A stretch of 64,000 nt of DNA, from assembly GCF_008761635.1 (NCBI RefSeq), contig NZ_CP044344.1, positions 1,302,001 through 1,366,000 on the forward strand. Reading direction: 5' to 3'. The notes under the pieces were generated by a model, which saw nothing but the letters and a program-made list of their open reading frames with translations, was not told where the DNA came from and made no database searches. The DNA comes from Nocardioides cynanchi. GTDB taxonomy: Bacteria; Actinomycetota; Actinomycetes; Propionibacteriales; Nocardioidaceae. The position numbers were made by a program, and so were the translations under genes. Below, piece by piece: positions 43,332 through 50,783 of this stretch. Position 1 is the first letter of the stretch. Every line of letters starts with the position of its first letter.

Positions 43332-43565
43332 GTGACCACTGCTGTTGCCCCGAGCTCCGCACACCTGAGTGCTGCGGACCGCTGTGACCGTTGCGGAGCG
43401 CAGGCCTACCTGAAGGTCGAGCTCCAGTCCGGCGGCGAGCTGCACTTCTGTGCACACCACGCCCGCGAGCACGGAGACAAGCTCCGTGAGATCGCGGCCA
43501 ACCTGGTCGACGAGACCGACAAGCTGAAGGCCACGCCGGCGATCGCGCCAGAGGGCGAGCTCTGA
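43332..43565 (+). CDS. DUF7455 family zinc-ribbon-like protein
   Basis: The 77-residue protein has CDRCGAQAYLKVELQSGGELHFCAHHAREH, a C-x2-C ... C-x2-H arrangement typical of a zinc ribbon, followed by an amphipathic helix (LREIAANLVDETDKL). This is the small actinobacterial DUF7455 family, of unknown function. GTG 43332 gives the family's normal start (MTTAVAPSSAHLSAADRCDRC in part); an upstream in-frame ATG at 43314 is possible. A hairpin terminator follows 38 bp after the stop. Confidence 0.8.
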   Translation: MTTAVAPSSAHLSAADRCDRCGAQAYLKVELQSGGELHFCAHHAREHGDKLREIAANLVDETDKLKATPAIAPEGEL

Positions 43566-43603
43566 CCCGAGCAGCCAGACACCTGGCCCCACCGCACTGA
43601 CCG

Positions 43604-43632
43604 AGACCCCGGACCGATCTGGTCCGGGGTCT
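43604..43632 (+). terminator. Hairpin terminator after DUF7455 gene
   Basis: A perfect 12-bp inverted repeat, AGACCCCGGACC and GGTCCGGGGTCT, around a 5-nt loop lies 38 bp downstream of the stop. No long T-run follows. Confidence 0.7.
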
Positions 43633-43669
43633 GGTTCGTCCGGGGGTCGGCTGTGGGAGGCTTCGCCGC

Positions 43670-44143
43670 GTGACCGGCACCGACGTCATCTGCGGCCTCC
43701 TGGTGGTGGTCGGGCTGTTCGGGATCGTCGTCCCCGTGCTTCCCGGCACCCTCCTGGTGCTGCTGGGCATCCTGGTCTGGGCCTCCGCAGACGGCTCGGG
43801 CGCCGCCTGGGCGGTCTTCGCGGTCGCCACGGCGTGCCTGGCGGTCGGCGCCGTGGTGAAGTACGCCGTACCCGGACGCCGGCTGCGGGCCGCGGTCCCG
43901 ACCAGCACCCTGGTGGTCGGTGGAGTCGGAGCGGTGATCGGCTTCTTCGTGATCCCGGTGGTGGGGGTCCTGCTGGGCTTCCCGGTCGGGATCTACCTGG
44001 CCGAGCGCGCGCGGGTCGGTGCGGCCGGGGCCTGGCCGTCCACCCGTGAGGCACTGCGGGCGATGGGTCTCAGCGTCCTGATCGAGCTGGCCGCCGCCGT
44101 GGTCGCCGTCGGTGTCTGGGTCACCGGGGTCGTGCTGACGTGA
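43670..44143 (+). CDS. DUF456 family membrane protein
   Basis: The 157-residue protein has about four hydrophobic helices: VICGLLVVVGLFGIVVPVLPG, LLVLLGILVWASA, VVGGVGAVIGFFVIPVVGVLLGFPVGIYLAE and the C-terminal VLIELAAAVVAVGVWVTG in outline. The GIVVPVLPGTLLVLLGILVW and GFFVIPVVGVLLGFPVGIY blocks are the DUF456 hallmark Gly-rich helices. Function is unknown. The GTG start is 27 nt after a GC-rich stretch, and its stop overlaps the EamA gene by 4 nt (GTGA). Confidence 0.84.
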   Translation: MTGTDVICGLLVVVGLFGIVVPVLPGTLLVLLGILVWASADGSGAAWAVFAVATACLAVGAVVKYAVPGRRLRAAVPTSTLVVGGVGAVIGFFVIPVVGVLLGFPVGIYLAERARVGAAGAWPSTREALRAMGLSVLIELAAAVVAVGVWVTGVVLT

Positions 44144-44991
44144 TCGCGGTGGTGCTCGCCGTCCTCGGGGCGGCGTCGTACGGCGTCTCCGACTTCATCG
44201 GCGGACTCGCGTCACGTCGCACGTCGGTCTGGCCGGTCGCGATCCTCTCCTGCACCGGCAGCCTGATCGGGGCGCTGTTCCTGGCGGCGTTCGCGCCCGG
44301 GCACGCGAGCTCCTCCCAGCTGTGGTGGGGCGCTCTGGCGGGCATCGGCGCGGGTGCCGGCACGGCGTTCCTCTACCGGGGCCTGGCACAGGGGCGGATG
44401 GGCGTGGTCGCGCCGGTCTCCGGGGTGGGGGCGACCGTGATCCCGGTCCTGATCGGGGTGTGGTCCGGAGAGCGGCCCTCACCTGTGGTGTGGCTCGGCA
44501 TGATCGCCGCCCTGCCGGGGATCTGGCTGGTGAGCAGGGAGGAGTCGGGGCCTCCGCCTGAGCCCGGGTCGACGTCGGCCCGCGGCAGCGGCCTCCTCGA
44601 CGGCCTGCTGGCCGGCCTGGGCTTCGGCGTGCTCTTCGCCGCCCTCGGGCAGGTGCCCGCGGACGCCGGCTACTGGCCGCTGGCGACGGCAGAGGCCGCC
44701 TCCGTGGTCACCGTCGTGGTCGCCTGTGTGGCGCTGCGCGGCTCGCCACTGCCCCATGCCGCCGAGCAGTGGTGGGGGCTGCTCAGCGGACTCCTCGCCG
44801 CGGCGGCCGGGGTCTGCTTCCTGCTGGCGACCCATCGCGGGCTGCTCAGCGTCTCCGCGGTGCTGGTCTCGCTCTACCCCGCGTTCACCGTGGTCCTGGC
44901 CGCGCTGGTGCTGCGCGAGCGGATCCACCGCGTCCAGGCGGCCGGTCTCGCCCTGTGCGCCGTGGCCGTCGTTCTCGTCGCCGCCGGCTGA
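44140..44991 (+). CDS. DMT-superfamily transporter (EamA)
   Basis: The 283-residue protein has ten predicted membrane helices in two EamA repeats. Repeat 1 begins VVLAVLGAASYGVSDFIGG and contains AGTAFLYRGLAQGRMGVVAPVSGVG. Repeat 2 begins GLLAGLGFGVLFAALGQV and ends with FLLATHRGLLSVSAVLVSLYPAFTVVLAALVLRERIHR in outline, the usual closing motif. It exports or imports a small metabolite, unknown. It is translationally coupled to the DUF456 gene. A promoter region of about 130 bp separates it from the GAF-SpoIIE gene. Confidence 0.85.
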   Translation: MIAVVLAVLGAASYGVSDFIGGLASRRTSVWPVAILSCTGSLIGALFLAAFAPGHASSSQLWWGALAGIGAGAGTAFLYRGLAQGRMGVVAPVSGVGATVIPVLIGVWSGERPSPVVWLGMIAALPGIWLVSREESGPPPEPGSTSARGSGLLDGLLAGLGFGVLFAALGQVPADAGYWPLATAEAASVVTVVVACVALRGSPLPHAAEQWWGLLSGLLAAAAGVCFLLATHRGLLSVSAVLVSLYPAFTVVLAALVLRERIHRVQAAGLALCAVAVVLVAAG

Positions 44992-45026
44992 CCACTGCCG
45001 GATCCGGTGGGTTCCCGGCCGCGCAC

Positions 45027-45085
45027 GGGACTTTCGCCCCTTCCTCCGCGGTTTCCCCACGCTCGTCAGCGGCGCTGGATAGCCT
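45027..45085 (+). promoter_or_regulatory. DosR-like box and -10 upstream of GAF-SpoIIE gene
   Basis: GGGACTTTCGCCCC (45027-45040) fits the DosR/DevR (NarL-family) consensus GGGACTNNNGNCCC at every fixed base. TAGCCT (45080-45085) is a candidate -10. Transcription would start near 45092, 32 nt before the GTG, placing the box centre at about -58. No -35 is visible, which is usual for activator-dependent promoters. The regulator gene is not in the window. Confidence 0.4.
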
Positions 45086-45123
45086 TTGCCTTGGTAAAGA
45101 AAGGTCCTCGGGAAGGTGACTCT

Positions 45124-46296
45124 GTGGCTACATCCGAACCGCTGCGCCTTGCAGCGCTCTACGAGCTCGGCCTGCTCGACACCCCCCCGGAGGAGCGCTT
45201 CGACCGGGTCGTGCGCCTGGCCAAGCGGATCTTCGACGTACCCATGGTCGCGGTCAACCTGATCGACGAGGACCGCCTGTTCACCAAGTCCGCGATCGGC
45301 GTCGAGGCCGGTGGCAGTACACCACGCGACATCTCCTTCTGCCCGCGGACCATCGAGACCGGCACCTCCCTCGTCGTACCCGACGCGCGCCAGGACCCGC
45401 GCTGGGCCCGCAACCCCCTCGTCACCGGTGACCCCGGGATCCGGTTCTACGCCGGCGCCCCCCTGGCTGCTCCCGGAGGCGAGCTCGTGGGCGCGCTGTG
45501 CCTGATCGACGACGAGCCCCGCGACCTGTCCCCCACCGACCACGCCCTCCTCGAGGACCTCGCCCGCTGGGTCGAGGTCGAGCTGGCCGCCGACGCCGAC
45601 GCCCTCCAGGCCCGGGAGATCCAGAAGCGGCTGCTCCCCCGCCATCCCCCCGTGATCCCGGGCTACGACATCGCCGGACGCTGCCAGCCGGCGCTGCACG
45701 TCGGAGGCGACTACTTCGACTGGCACCTGCTCGACGACACCCTCCTCCAGTTCACCGTCGCCGACGTGATGGGCAAGGGGCTCGCCGCCGGGGTCATCGC
45801 GGCCGGCGTCCGCACCGCGCTGCGGGCCACGGCACGCTTCAACACGCTCAGCGACGCGATCCGGCTGACGGCCTCGAGCATGCAGGACGACTTCGACAAC
45901 ACCGGCACCTTCGCCACGCTGTTCACCGCCCGGCTCAGGCCGTCCCAGGGTCACCTCGAGTACGTCGACGCCGGGCACGGCCTGGCGCTGATCGTGCACG
46001 CCGACGGCGAGATGGAGCAGCTCTCCTCGCGGGACCTGCCGCTGGGCTCCGACCTGGACACCAACTGGCAGAGCCAGGAGTCCCGGCTCGCCCCGGGCGA
46101 CACCCTGATGGTGGTCAGCGACGGCCTGCTCGACATCTATCCCGAGCCCGACGACGTCCTCGAGGCGGCCCGCAAGCTCGCCGCGTCGGACCGCACCGCG
46201 GAGCAGATGTGCGACCGGATCATGGACGCCAGCATCGGACACGAGGTCGCCGACGACCTGACCGCCCTGGTCATCCGGCGGGAACCGTCATGGTGA
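45124..46296 (+). CDS. GAF-domain SpoIIE-type serine phosphatase (RsbU-like)
   Basis: The 390-residue cytosolic protein has an N-terminal GAF domain (about 20-155; PMVAVNLIDEDRLFTKSAIGV, PLAAPGGELVGALCLID) and a C-terminal PPM/SpoIIE phosphatase (about 185-388). The metal ligands are HVGGDYFDWHLL, FTVADVMGKGLAAG, VVSDGLLDIY and EVADDLTALVI. Such proteins dephosphorylate a STAS antagonist; a STAS gene is in the same operon. The GAF domain would bind the signal (small molecule, heme or redox centre; no heme His is obvious). A leader with GGGAAGG precedes GTG 45124. The 3' end overlaps the glycosyltransferase gene by 7 nt. Confidence 0.87.
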   Translation: MATSEPLRLAALYELGLLDTPPEERFDRVVRLAKRIFDVPMVAVNLIDEDRLFTKSAIGVEAGGSTPRDISFCPRTIETGTSLVVPDARQDPRWARNPLVTGDPGIRFYAGAPLAAPGGELVGALCLIDDEPRDLSPTDHALLEDLARWVEVELAADADALQAREIQKRLLPRHPPVIPGYDIAGRCQPALHVGGDYFDWHLLDDTLLQFTVADVMGKGLAAGVIAAGVRTALRATARFNTLSDAIRLTASSMQDDFDNTGTFATLFTARLRPSQGHLEYVDAGHGLALIVHADGEMEQLSSRDLPLGSDLDTNWQSQESRLAPGDTLMVVSDGLLDIYPEPDDVLEAARKLAASDRTAEQMCDRIMDASIGHEVADDLTALVIRREPSW

Positions 46297-48239
46297 GGAA
46301 GGCGCTCACCCGGCTGATGGTCACGCTGACCCTGCTGCTCGGCTCGTTGTACGTCGGTTGGCGGTGGCTGTTCTCGGTGAACTGGCACAGCTGGTGGATC
46401 GCCCTGCCCCTGGTCATCGCCGAGACCTACGCCCTGATCGACGCGTTCCTCTTCGGGATCACCGTCTGGCGGATGAAGCTCCGCGGCGACGCTCCGCCGC
46501 CGCCGGACGGGGCGACCGTCGACGTCTTCATCACGACCTACAACGAACCGGTCGAGATGGTCGCGGCGACCGCGCGAGCGGCCCGGGCGATCAGCTACCC
46601 GCACCAGACCTGGATCCTCGACGACGGCGACCGGCCGGAGATGCGGAAGATGGCCGCCGAGGTCGGACTCGGCTACGTCACCCGCAGCGTCGACTGGGTC
46701 GACCGGCCGCGGCACGCCAAGGCGGGCAACCTCAACAACGCCCTGCTGGTCACCGAGGGCGAGTTCATCCTGATCCTCGACGCCGACCAGATCCCCGACC
46801 CGTCGATCCTGGACTGCACCCTGGGCTGGTTCCGCGACGAGGAGGTCGCGCTGGTCCAGACGCCCCAGTGGTTCAGCAACGTCACCGGCTCGGACCCGCT
46901 CGGCAGCCAGGCCCCCCTGTTCTACGGCCCGATCCAGCAGGGCAAGGACGGCTGGAACGCGGCGTACTTCTGCGGCTCCAACGCCGTGCTGCGGCGCGAG
47001 GCGCTGATGCAGCTCGGCGTGGTCGGCTACGTGCGCGAGGTGCACGTCGCCGTTCGCGACGCCCTCGCGACGGCGGACAAGATCCTGACCCGGGCCCTGC
47101 GCACCTCGCAGGCCCAGGGCCGGCACGCGATGGCCGCGGTCGCCAACGTCCGCACCGCTGCCCGCTCCGCCCGTCGGGCCCTCGACGCCGGGGACCACGT
47201 GGGCGACGTGACCTACGCCTTCCAGGCCGCGGTGGACTCCGCGTCCCGTTCCTTGGTCAACCACGACGTGGCCGTGATGCGCGCCGACCTGGCGTCGTTC
47301 AACCTGCCGGCCGAGCTCAGCTCCGAGGCCGGGCTGCTGGTGATCGACGACCGGGCCCTCGAGCAGCTGGCCGACCGCGAGTGGTCACCGCTCGGGGCGC
47401 TCGAGTCGGTACGCCAGCTCGTGCGCTCGGTCGACGTGGACCGCGCGGACGAGGCCCAGCCGATGATGCCGATGGCCACCGTGTCGGTGACCGAGGACAT
47501 GGCCACCTGCATGCGGCTGCACACCCTGGGCTGGAAGTCGGTCTACCACCACCAGATCCTGGCCCACGGGCTCGCCCCCGAGGACCTGGGCACCATGCTC
47601 CAGCAGCGGCTGCGCTGGGCCCAGGGCACGCTCCAGGTGCTCTTGAAGGAGAACCCCCTGGTCCAGAAGGGCCTCACGCTGGGGCAGCGGCTGATGTACT
47701 TCGCCACGATGTGGAGCTACCTGGCCGGTTTCGCCGCCGTGGTCTTCATGGTCGCACCCGTGACCTACCTCTGCTTCGGCGTGAAGCCGGTCAACTCCTA
47801 CGGCCTGACGTTCATCTCGCTCTTCATCCCGTTCGTGGTCGCCAACCAGCTGCTCTTCCTCGTCGTCGGGTACGGCGTGAAGACCTGGCGCGGCCACCAG
47901 TACAGCCTCGCCCTGTTCCCCCTGTGGATCCGCGCGTGCGTCACCGCCGGTGCCAACGTCTACCTCGGACGCCCGCTCGGCTTCGTGGTGACCCCCAAGA
48001 CCCGGCAGGAGCGCTCGGGCTTCCCGTGGCGGCTGGTGTGGCCCCAGGTCGTCGCGACGGTCGTGCTCGTGCTCGCCTGCGTGATCGGGGTGGTCCGGCT
48101 GTGGCTCCACGCCGAGACGAGTACGGTCGGCACCGCGGTCAACCTCGCCTGGGTCGCCTACGACCTGCTCGTGATCAGCGTCATCTACCGCGCGGCCCTC
48201 TACCGCGCACCCGAACCGACAACGGAGGCAGCACACTGA
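46290..48239 (+). CDS. Cellulose synthase-like family 2 glycosyltransferase with a large insertion
   Basis: The 649-residue membrane enzyme begins with two helices, then a GT-A domain: VDVFITTYNEPVEMV, DDGD (111-114), DADQ (164-167), the substrate motif QTPQWFSN, FCGSNAVLRREAL (228-240), TED (401-403) and QQRLRW (438-443). About four to five membrane helices follow. These D,D,D,Q-x-x-RW motifs define processive BcsA-like polysaccharide synthases. Between FCGS and TED about 145 extra residues (roughly 248-396) are present; BcsA has only about 25 there. There is no PilZ domain, so c-di-GMP control of the BcsA type is not expected. The linked partner-switch genes suggest control by phosphorylation. 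The polymer is unknown. Confidence 0.87.
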   Translation: MVRKALTRLMVTLTLLLGSLYVGWRWLFSVNWHSWWIALPLVIAETYALIDAFLFGITVWRMKLRGDAPPPPDGATVDVFITTYNEPVEMVAATARAARAISYPHQTWILDDGDRPEMRKMAAEVGLGYVTRSVDWVDRPRHAKAGNLNNALLVTEGEFILILDADQIPDPSILDCTLGWFRDEEVALVQTPQWFSNVTGSDPLGSQAPLFYGPIQQGKDGWNAAYFCGSNAVLRREALMQLGVVGYVREVHVAVRDALATADKILTRALRTSQAQGRHAMAAVANVRTAARSARRALDAGDHVGDVTYAFQAAVDSASRSLVNHDVAVMRADLASFNLPAELSSEAGLLVIDDRALEQLADREWSPLGALESVRQLVRSVDVDRADEAQPMMPMATVSVTEDMATCMRLHTLGWKSVYHHQILAHGLAPEDLGTMLQQRLRWAQGTLQVLLKENPLVQKGLTLGQRLMYFATMWSYLAGFAAVVFMVAPVTYLCFGVKPVNSYGLTFISLFIPFVVANQLLFLVVGYGVKTWRGHQYSLALFPLWIRACVTAGANVYLGRPLGFVVTPKTRQERSGFPWRLVWPQVVATVVLVLACVIGVVRLWLHAETSTVGTAVNLAWVAYDLLVISVIYRAALYRAPEPTTEAAH

Positions 48240-48559
48240 TGTCAGAGGACACGCGTACGGCGGTACTCACCCCCACCGGTCGACTCAACATGGTGGCTGC
48301 GCCCGCCCTGAAGAGCCTGATCGAGGAGAGCGTCGCTGACGGCCGGGACCGCGTGGTGGTCGACTTCAGCGAGGTCGTCTTCATCGACTCCTCCGGCCTC
48401 GGGGCCCTGATCGCGGGGCTGAAGTGCACCCGGCAGTCCGGTGGTGACCTGCGGATCGCCAACGTCCCCGAGCAGGTGGTCGCGGTCCTGCGGCTGACCA
48501 ACCTGGACCGCGTGCTGCGCGCCCACCCGACCGTGGCGGCCGCATCCCATGAATGGTGA
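48239..48559 (+). CDS. STAS-domain anti-sigma factor antagonist-like protein
   Basis: The 106-residue protein is a single STAS domain: RTAVLTPTGRLNMVAAPALKSLI, VVVDFSEVVFIDSSGLGALIAGLK and LRIANVPEQVVAVLRLTNLDRVL. The DSSGLGAL Ser pair contains the residue phosphorylated by the partner kinase in SpoIIAA/RsbV proteins. Its start overlaps the glycosyltransferase stop (TGATG) and its end overlaps the kinase gene by 11 nt. Dephosphorylation by the GAF-SpoIIE protein would release it to bind its target, either the kinase or perhaps the glycosyltransferase insertion. Confidence 0.88.
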   Translation: MSEDTRTAVLTPTGRLNMVAAPALKSLIEESVADGRDRVVVDFSEVVFIDSSGLGALIAGLKCTRQSGGDLRIANVPEQVVAVLRLTNLDRVLRAHPTVAAASHEW

Positions 48560-48953
48560 CTACGTCCTCGACGGACTCGCGGTTCCCGACAGCCTGGACC
48601 TCCTCCACGACCTGCTCGAGCAGGTCGGCGTCGACCACCCGGAGCTGTCCGGATCCGACCTGATGCTCTTCGAGACCGCCGTCATCGAGGTCGCCGGCAA
48701 CGTCGTGGAGCACGGCAAGCCGCCGGGTGAGGTGCGGTGGCGCTTCCGGCTCGCGGTCCGCCCCGACCGGCTCGAGGGCACCCTGTCCGACAGCGGCGAG
48801 GAGTACCCCGGGGGCGCCTGGGGCACCGACATGCCCGACCTCATGGACGAGGACGGGCGAGGCCTGGCACTGGCCACGGCGGTGCTGGAGTCGTTGGTCT
48901 ACAAGCGGTCCGGCGACGTCAACGAGTGGACGATGGTCCGCCACCTCTCGTGA
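48549..48953 (+). CDS. RsbW/SpoIIAB-like serine kinase (HATPase_c anti-sigma factor type)
   Basis: The 134-residue protein has the HATPase N-box ETAVIEVAGNVVEHG (catalytic Glu and Asn), an acidic G1-like LSDSGEEYPG (GTLSDSG) and the G2 box DEDGRGLALATAVLES. It should phosphorylate the STAS protein encoded immediately upstream, with which it overlaps by 11 nt. In sigma-factor circuits such kinases also bind a sigma factor; none is encoded nearby, so the output could be a distant sigma factor or the glycosyltransferase. It is the last gene of the operon. Confidence 0.85.
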   Translation: MNGDYVLDGLAVPDSLDLLHDLLEQVGVDHPELSGSDLMLFETAVIEVAGNVVEHGKPPGEVRWRFRLAVRPDRLEGTLSDSGEEYPGGAWGTDMPDLMDEDGRGLALATAVLESLVYKRSGDVNEWTMVRHLS

Positions 48954-49286
48954 CCGGCGGCTCCGTCGATCTGCAGCGTGAGCACGTGCGCCACCTGCCT
49001 CGCCCCGGTCACCACGGCGGCTTCCGACGCCACGGGGTCCTGTCCGGGCTTCGCCATGCCCGGCATCCATGACTGCTCCTGGTCGTCGCCGTCGTGGTGG
49101 CGGTCGGGATCGTGCTCGTGGCACGCTCGTGACGCTGAACGGCCTCCGCCTCACCGCAGGCTGGGGGCTTCTCCGAAACGACGAAATCCGTAGGTGAAAG
49201 TCGCGTCACACCTGCCGGTGCGCTGCGTCACATCTACAAGGAGGCACACCGATGCGCACACCATCCCCCCGCCGCGGTGACATGTC
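48954..49286. other. Intergenic region with a broken-looking small ORF
   Basis: An ORF from GTG 48978 begins MSTCATCLAPVTT with a C-x2-C pair and runs to GIHD at about 49074. A different frame then encodes LLLVVAVVVAVGIVLVARS and a stop near 49133. Together they would make a zinc-ribbon plus one membrane helix if joined by a -1/+2 shift. I cannot show that this is a gene. The remaining sequence to 49286 shows no other feature. Confidence 0.25.
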
Positions 49287-49574
49287 ATGACCACAACGAG
49301 CGCCACCCGCGTCACCGTCGACTGCCCCGCCTGGTGCAACGTCACGCAGGCCCAGCACCTCCGCGAGCTGCGCTGGGAGGGCAACACCACCCACTGGAGC
49401 GACTCGCGCAGCGGTGACGGTTGGGAGATCCGGCACACCGCCACGGCCACGGCCGACGGCTCGCCCAGCGGGCCGGCCCGTCTCTACGTCTCCACGCCCG
49501 GTGGCCTGACCCTCGCCAGCGCCGAGGCCCTCGCGCTGACCCTCCTGGCGACGTACGAGGAAGCCAGCGACTGA
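49287..49574 (+). CDS. DUF6907 family protein
   Basis: The 95-residue protein has the family start VTVDCPAWCNVTQAQHLRELRW with a C-x3-C pair, then THWSDSR and the C-terminal beta-alpha segment RLYVSTPGGLTLASAEALALTLLATYEEA. DUF6907 proteins are small actinobacterial proteins of unknown function, often many per genome. No clear ribosome-binding site is seen upstream of the ATG, so the start is provisional. A bidirectional hairpin terminator follows. Confidence 0.75.
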   Translation: MTTTSATRVTVDCPAWCNVTQAQHLRELRWEGNTTHWSDSRSGDGWEIRHTATATADGSPSGPARLYVSTPGGLTLASAEALALTLLATYEEASD

Positions 49575-49626
49575 ACCTCATCGAGTTGCGGCGCCGACAT
49601 CCCCCCACGGCTGCTGCGACCTCCGT

Positions 49627-49661
49627 AGATCGCCCGTGCCGCCTCCTGGCACGGGCGATCT
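49627..49661. terminator. Bidirectional hairpin terminator
   Basis: A perfect 14-bp inverted repeat (AGATCGCCCGTGCC and its complement) around a 7-nt loop lies between the convergent DUF6907 and ArsR genes, followed on the plus strand by GGGTTTCG. Confidence 0.7.
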
Positions 49662-49700
49662 GGGTTTCGGGGCCCTGCAGCGAGCCGGGGGGACATCGGG

Positions 49701-50015
49701 TCAGGGAGCCTCGGCCAGCCGCTTGATCTGAGCCAGCCGTTGCTCCCAGGCACCCGCGATCCGCTCCAGCTCCGAGGCGACGTCGGTGAGTCGTCCGCCG
49801 ATGGCGCGGTGCACGAGCTCGCGCCCGACCTGTTCGGTCTCGACCAGCGACGACGCCCGGAGCACCTCGAGGTGCTTGACGATCGCCTGCCTGCTGATCG
49901 GCAGCTCGCGGGCCAGCGCCGACGCGGAGGCCGGGGCCTCCCCCAGCCGGGTCAGGATCGCCCAGCGGGTGTCGTCGGCCAGGGCGGCGAACACGGGAGC
50001 CAGGCTCGCGGTCAT
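49701..50015 (-). CDS. ArsR-family winged-helix repressor
   Basis: The 104-residue protein shows FAALADDTRWAILTRLGEAPASASALARELPISRQAIVKHLEVLRASSLVETE in outline, the ArsR/SmtB wHTH with the recognition helix at ISRQAIVKHLEVL. No metal-binding cysteines are present. It belongs to the ArsR group paired with SRPBCC proteins. ATG 50015 overlaps the upstream SRPBCC stop by 4 nt (ATGA). It probably autoregulates through the TGCAA-N8-TTGCA sites upstream of the SRPBCC gene. Confidence 0.87.
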   Translation of the reverse strand: MTASLAPVFAALADDTRWAILTRLGEAPASASALARELPISRQAIVKHLEVLRASSLVETEQVGRELVHRAIGGRLTDVASELERIAGAWEQRLAQIKRLAEAP

Positions 50016-50485
50016 GCGCCGGCCAGGTAGGTCCGCGCCGCACCGAGCTCGGTGTCCCAGCCGTCGACGTTGCCCGCCCGGTCCGCCAGCCACACCGCCC
50101 GGTCCGGGCTCAGGCTCGCGAACCCGCTCTCGGTCACCGACAGCGTCACCCCGCCGGCGCGGGGCGAGATCCGGAACTCCACCAGCGTGGACCGCTCGGG
50201 GCGCTCGTCGTTCGCCGCGTGCAGCCAGCGGAAGGCGGCGTACGACGGACGGTCGGCCTCGACGGTGAGCAGCTGGAACTCGCCGTGCCGCGGGTGGGTC
50301 AGCACGGTGACGTCACCGTCCTGGCGAAGCACCGGCTCGTCGTCCACGGTCCCGTCGTTGATCCACCAGCCGGGTCGGGAGACCAGGTCCCAGACCCGGT
50401 CGGCCGTCGCGTCGATGTCGATGCTCTTCTCGATCCGGTCCAGTGGGTCGATCGCCGTGCTGCCGGATGACTGCTGATGGGTCAT
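50012..50485 (-). CDS. SRPBCC/AHSA1-domain protein
   Basis: The 157-residue protein has an AHSA1-like START fold: IEKSIDIDATADRVWDLVSRPGWWINDG, GEFQLLTVEADRPSYAAFRW, STLVEFRISPRAGGVTLSVTESGF and GWDTELGAARTYL. Proteins of this type bind hydrophobic ligands and are often cotranscribed with an ArsR gene, as here. Ligand and purpose are unknown. GAGGAACC upstream on the minus strand serves as a ribosome-binding site. The operators start 27 bp upstream. Confidence 0.84.
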   Translation of the reverse strand: MTHQQSSGSTAIDPLDRIEKSIDIDATADRVWDLVSRPGWWINDGTVDDEPVLRQDGDVTVLTHPRHGEFQLLTVEADRPSYAAFRWLHAANDERPERSTLVEFRISPRAGGVTLSVTESGFASLSPDRAVWLADRAGNVDGWDTELGAARTYLAGA

Positions 50486-50511
50486 GTCGGTTCCTCCGCG
50501 TCGTCGAGATG

Positions 50512-50563
50512 TGCAACTTCAATATTGCAGGTCAACGCCAGTTGTGCAACCCGTTGATTGCAC
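50512..50563. promoter_or_regulatory. Paired operators TGCAA-N8-TTGCA for ArsR/SRPBCC operon
   Basis: Site 1 is 50512-50529 (TGCAA-CTTCAATA-TTGCA) and site 2 is 50544-50563 (GTGCAA-CCCGTTGA-TTGCAC). Both are perfect inverted repeats with an 8-bp spacer, and their centres are 33 bp (about three helical turns) apart. They lie directly upstream of the SRPBCC start, the expected place for ArsR binding. Confidence 0.6.
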
Positions 50564-50660
50564 TCATCCGACTCCCTCACGCCCTCACCCCAAAGGGTGG
50601 GTTCGAGCGTGGGGGCGGGTCCTTACCATCGGCTGAAGGTCCGGTCCCCCGTCCGGGTCA

Positions 50661-50694
50661 GCGCCCTGCGAATGCCGACGGCACCGCAGGGCGC
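50661..50694. repeat. Hairpin with 9-bp stem
   Basis: GCGCCCTGC (50661-50669) and GCAGGGCGC (50686-50694) form a perfect stem with a 16-nt loop. It resembles the repeat family at 50784 in size but not in sequence. No gene surrounds it. Confidence 0.4.
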
Positions 50695-50733
50695 ATCCTC
50701 GTCCGGAGCCGGTCGACCCCGGTGGCCGGGCAA

Positions 50734-50775
50734 GGGACCAAAGTCCTTTTCCCCGGCGCCGGGCTCACGTAATCT
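50734..50775 (+). promoter_or_regulatory. DosR-like box with -10, promoter reading into repeat A
   Basis: GGGACCAAAGTCCT (50734-50747) differs from the DosR palindrome GGGACTWWAGTCCC at two positions. TAATCT (50770-50775) is a good -10; the start point would be near 50782, so the box is centred at about -41, a class II activator position. The predicted RNA begins at the hairpin repeat at 50784. No protein gene follows on this strand. Confidence 0.4.
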
Positions 50776-50783
50776 GAACCTCA

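Noticed and set aside
50512..50563. CRISPR-like spaced repeats
   Set aside because: Only two palindromes with different flanks and no cas genes; they fit ArsR operators.
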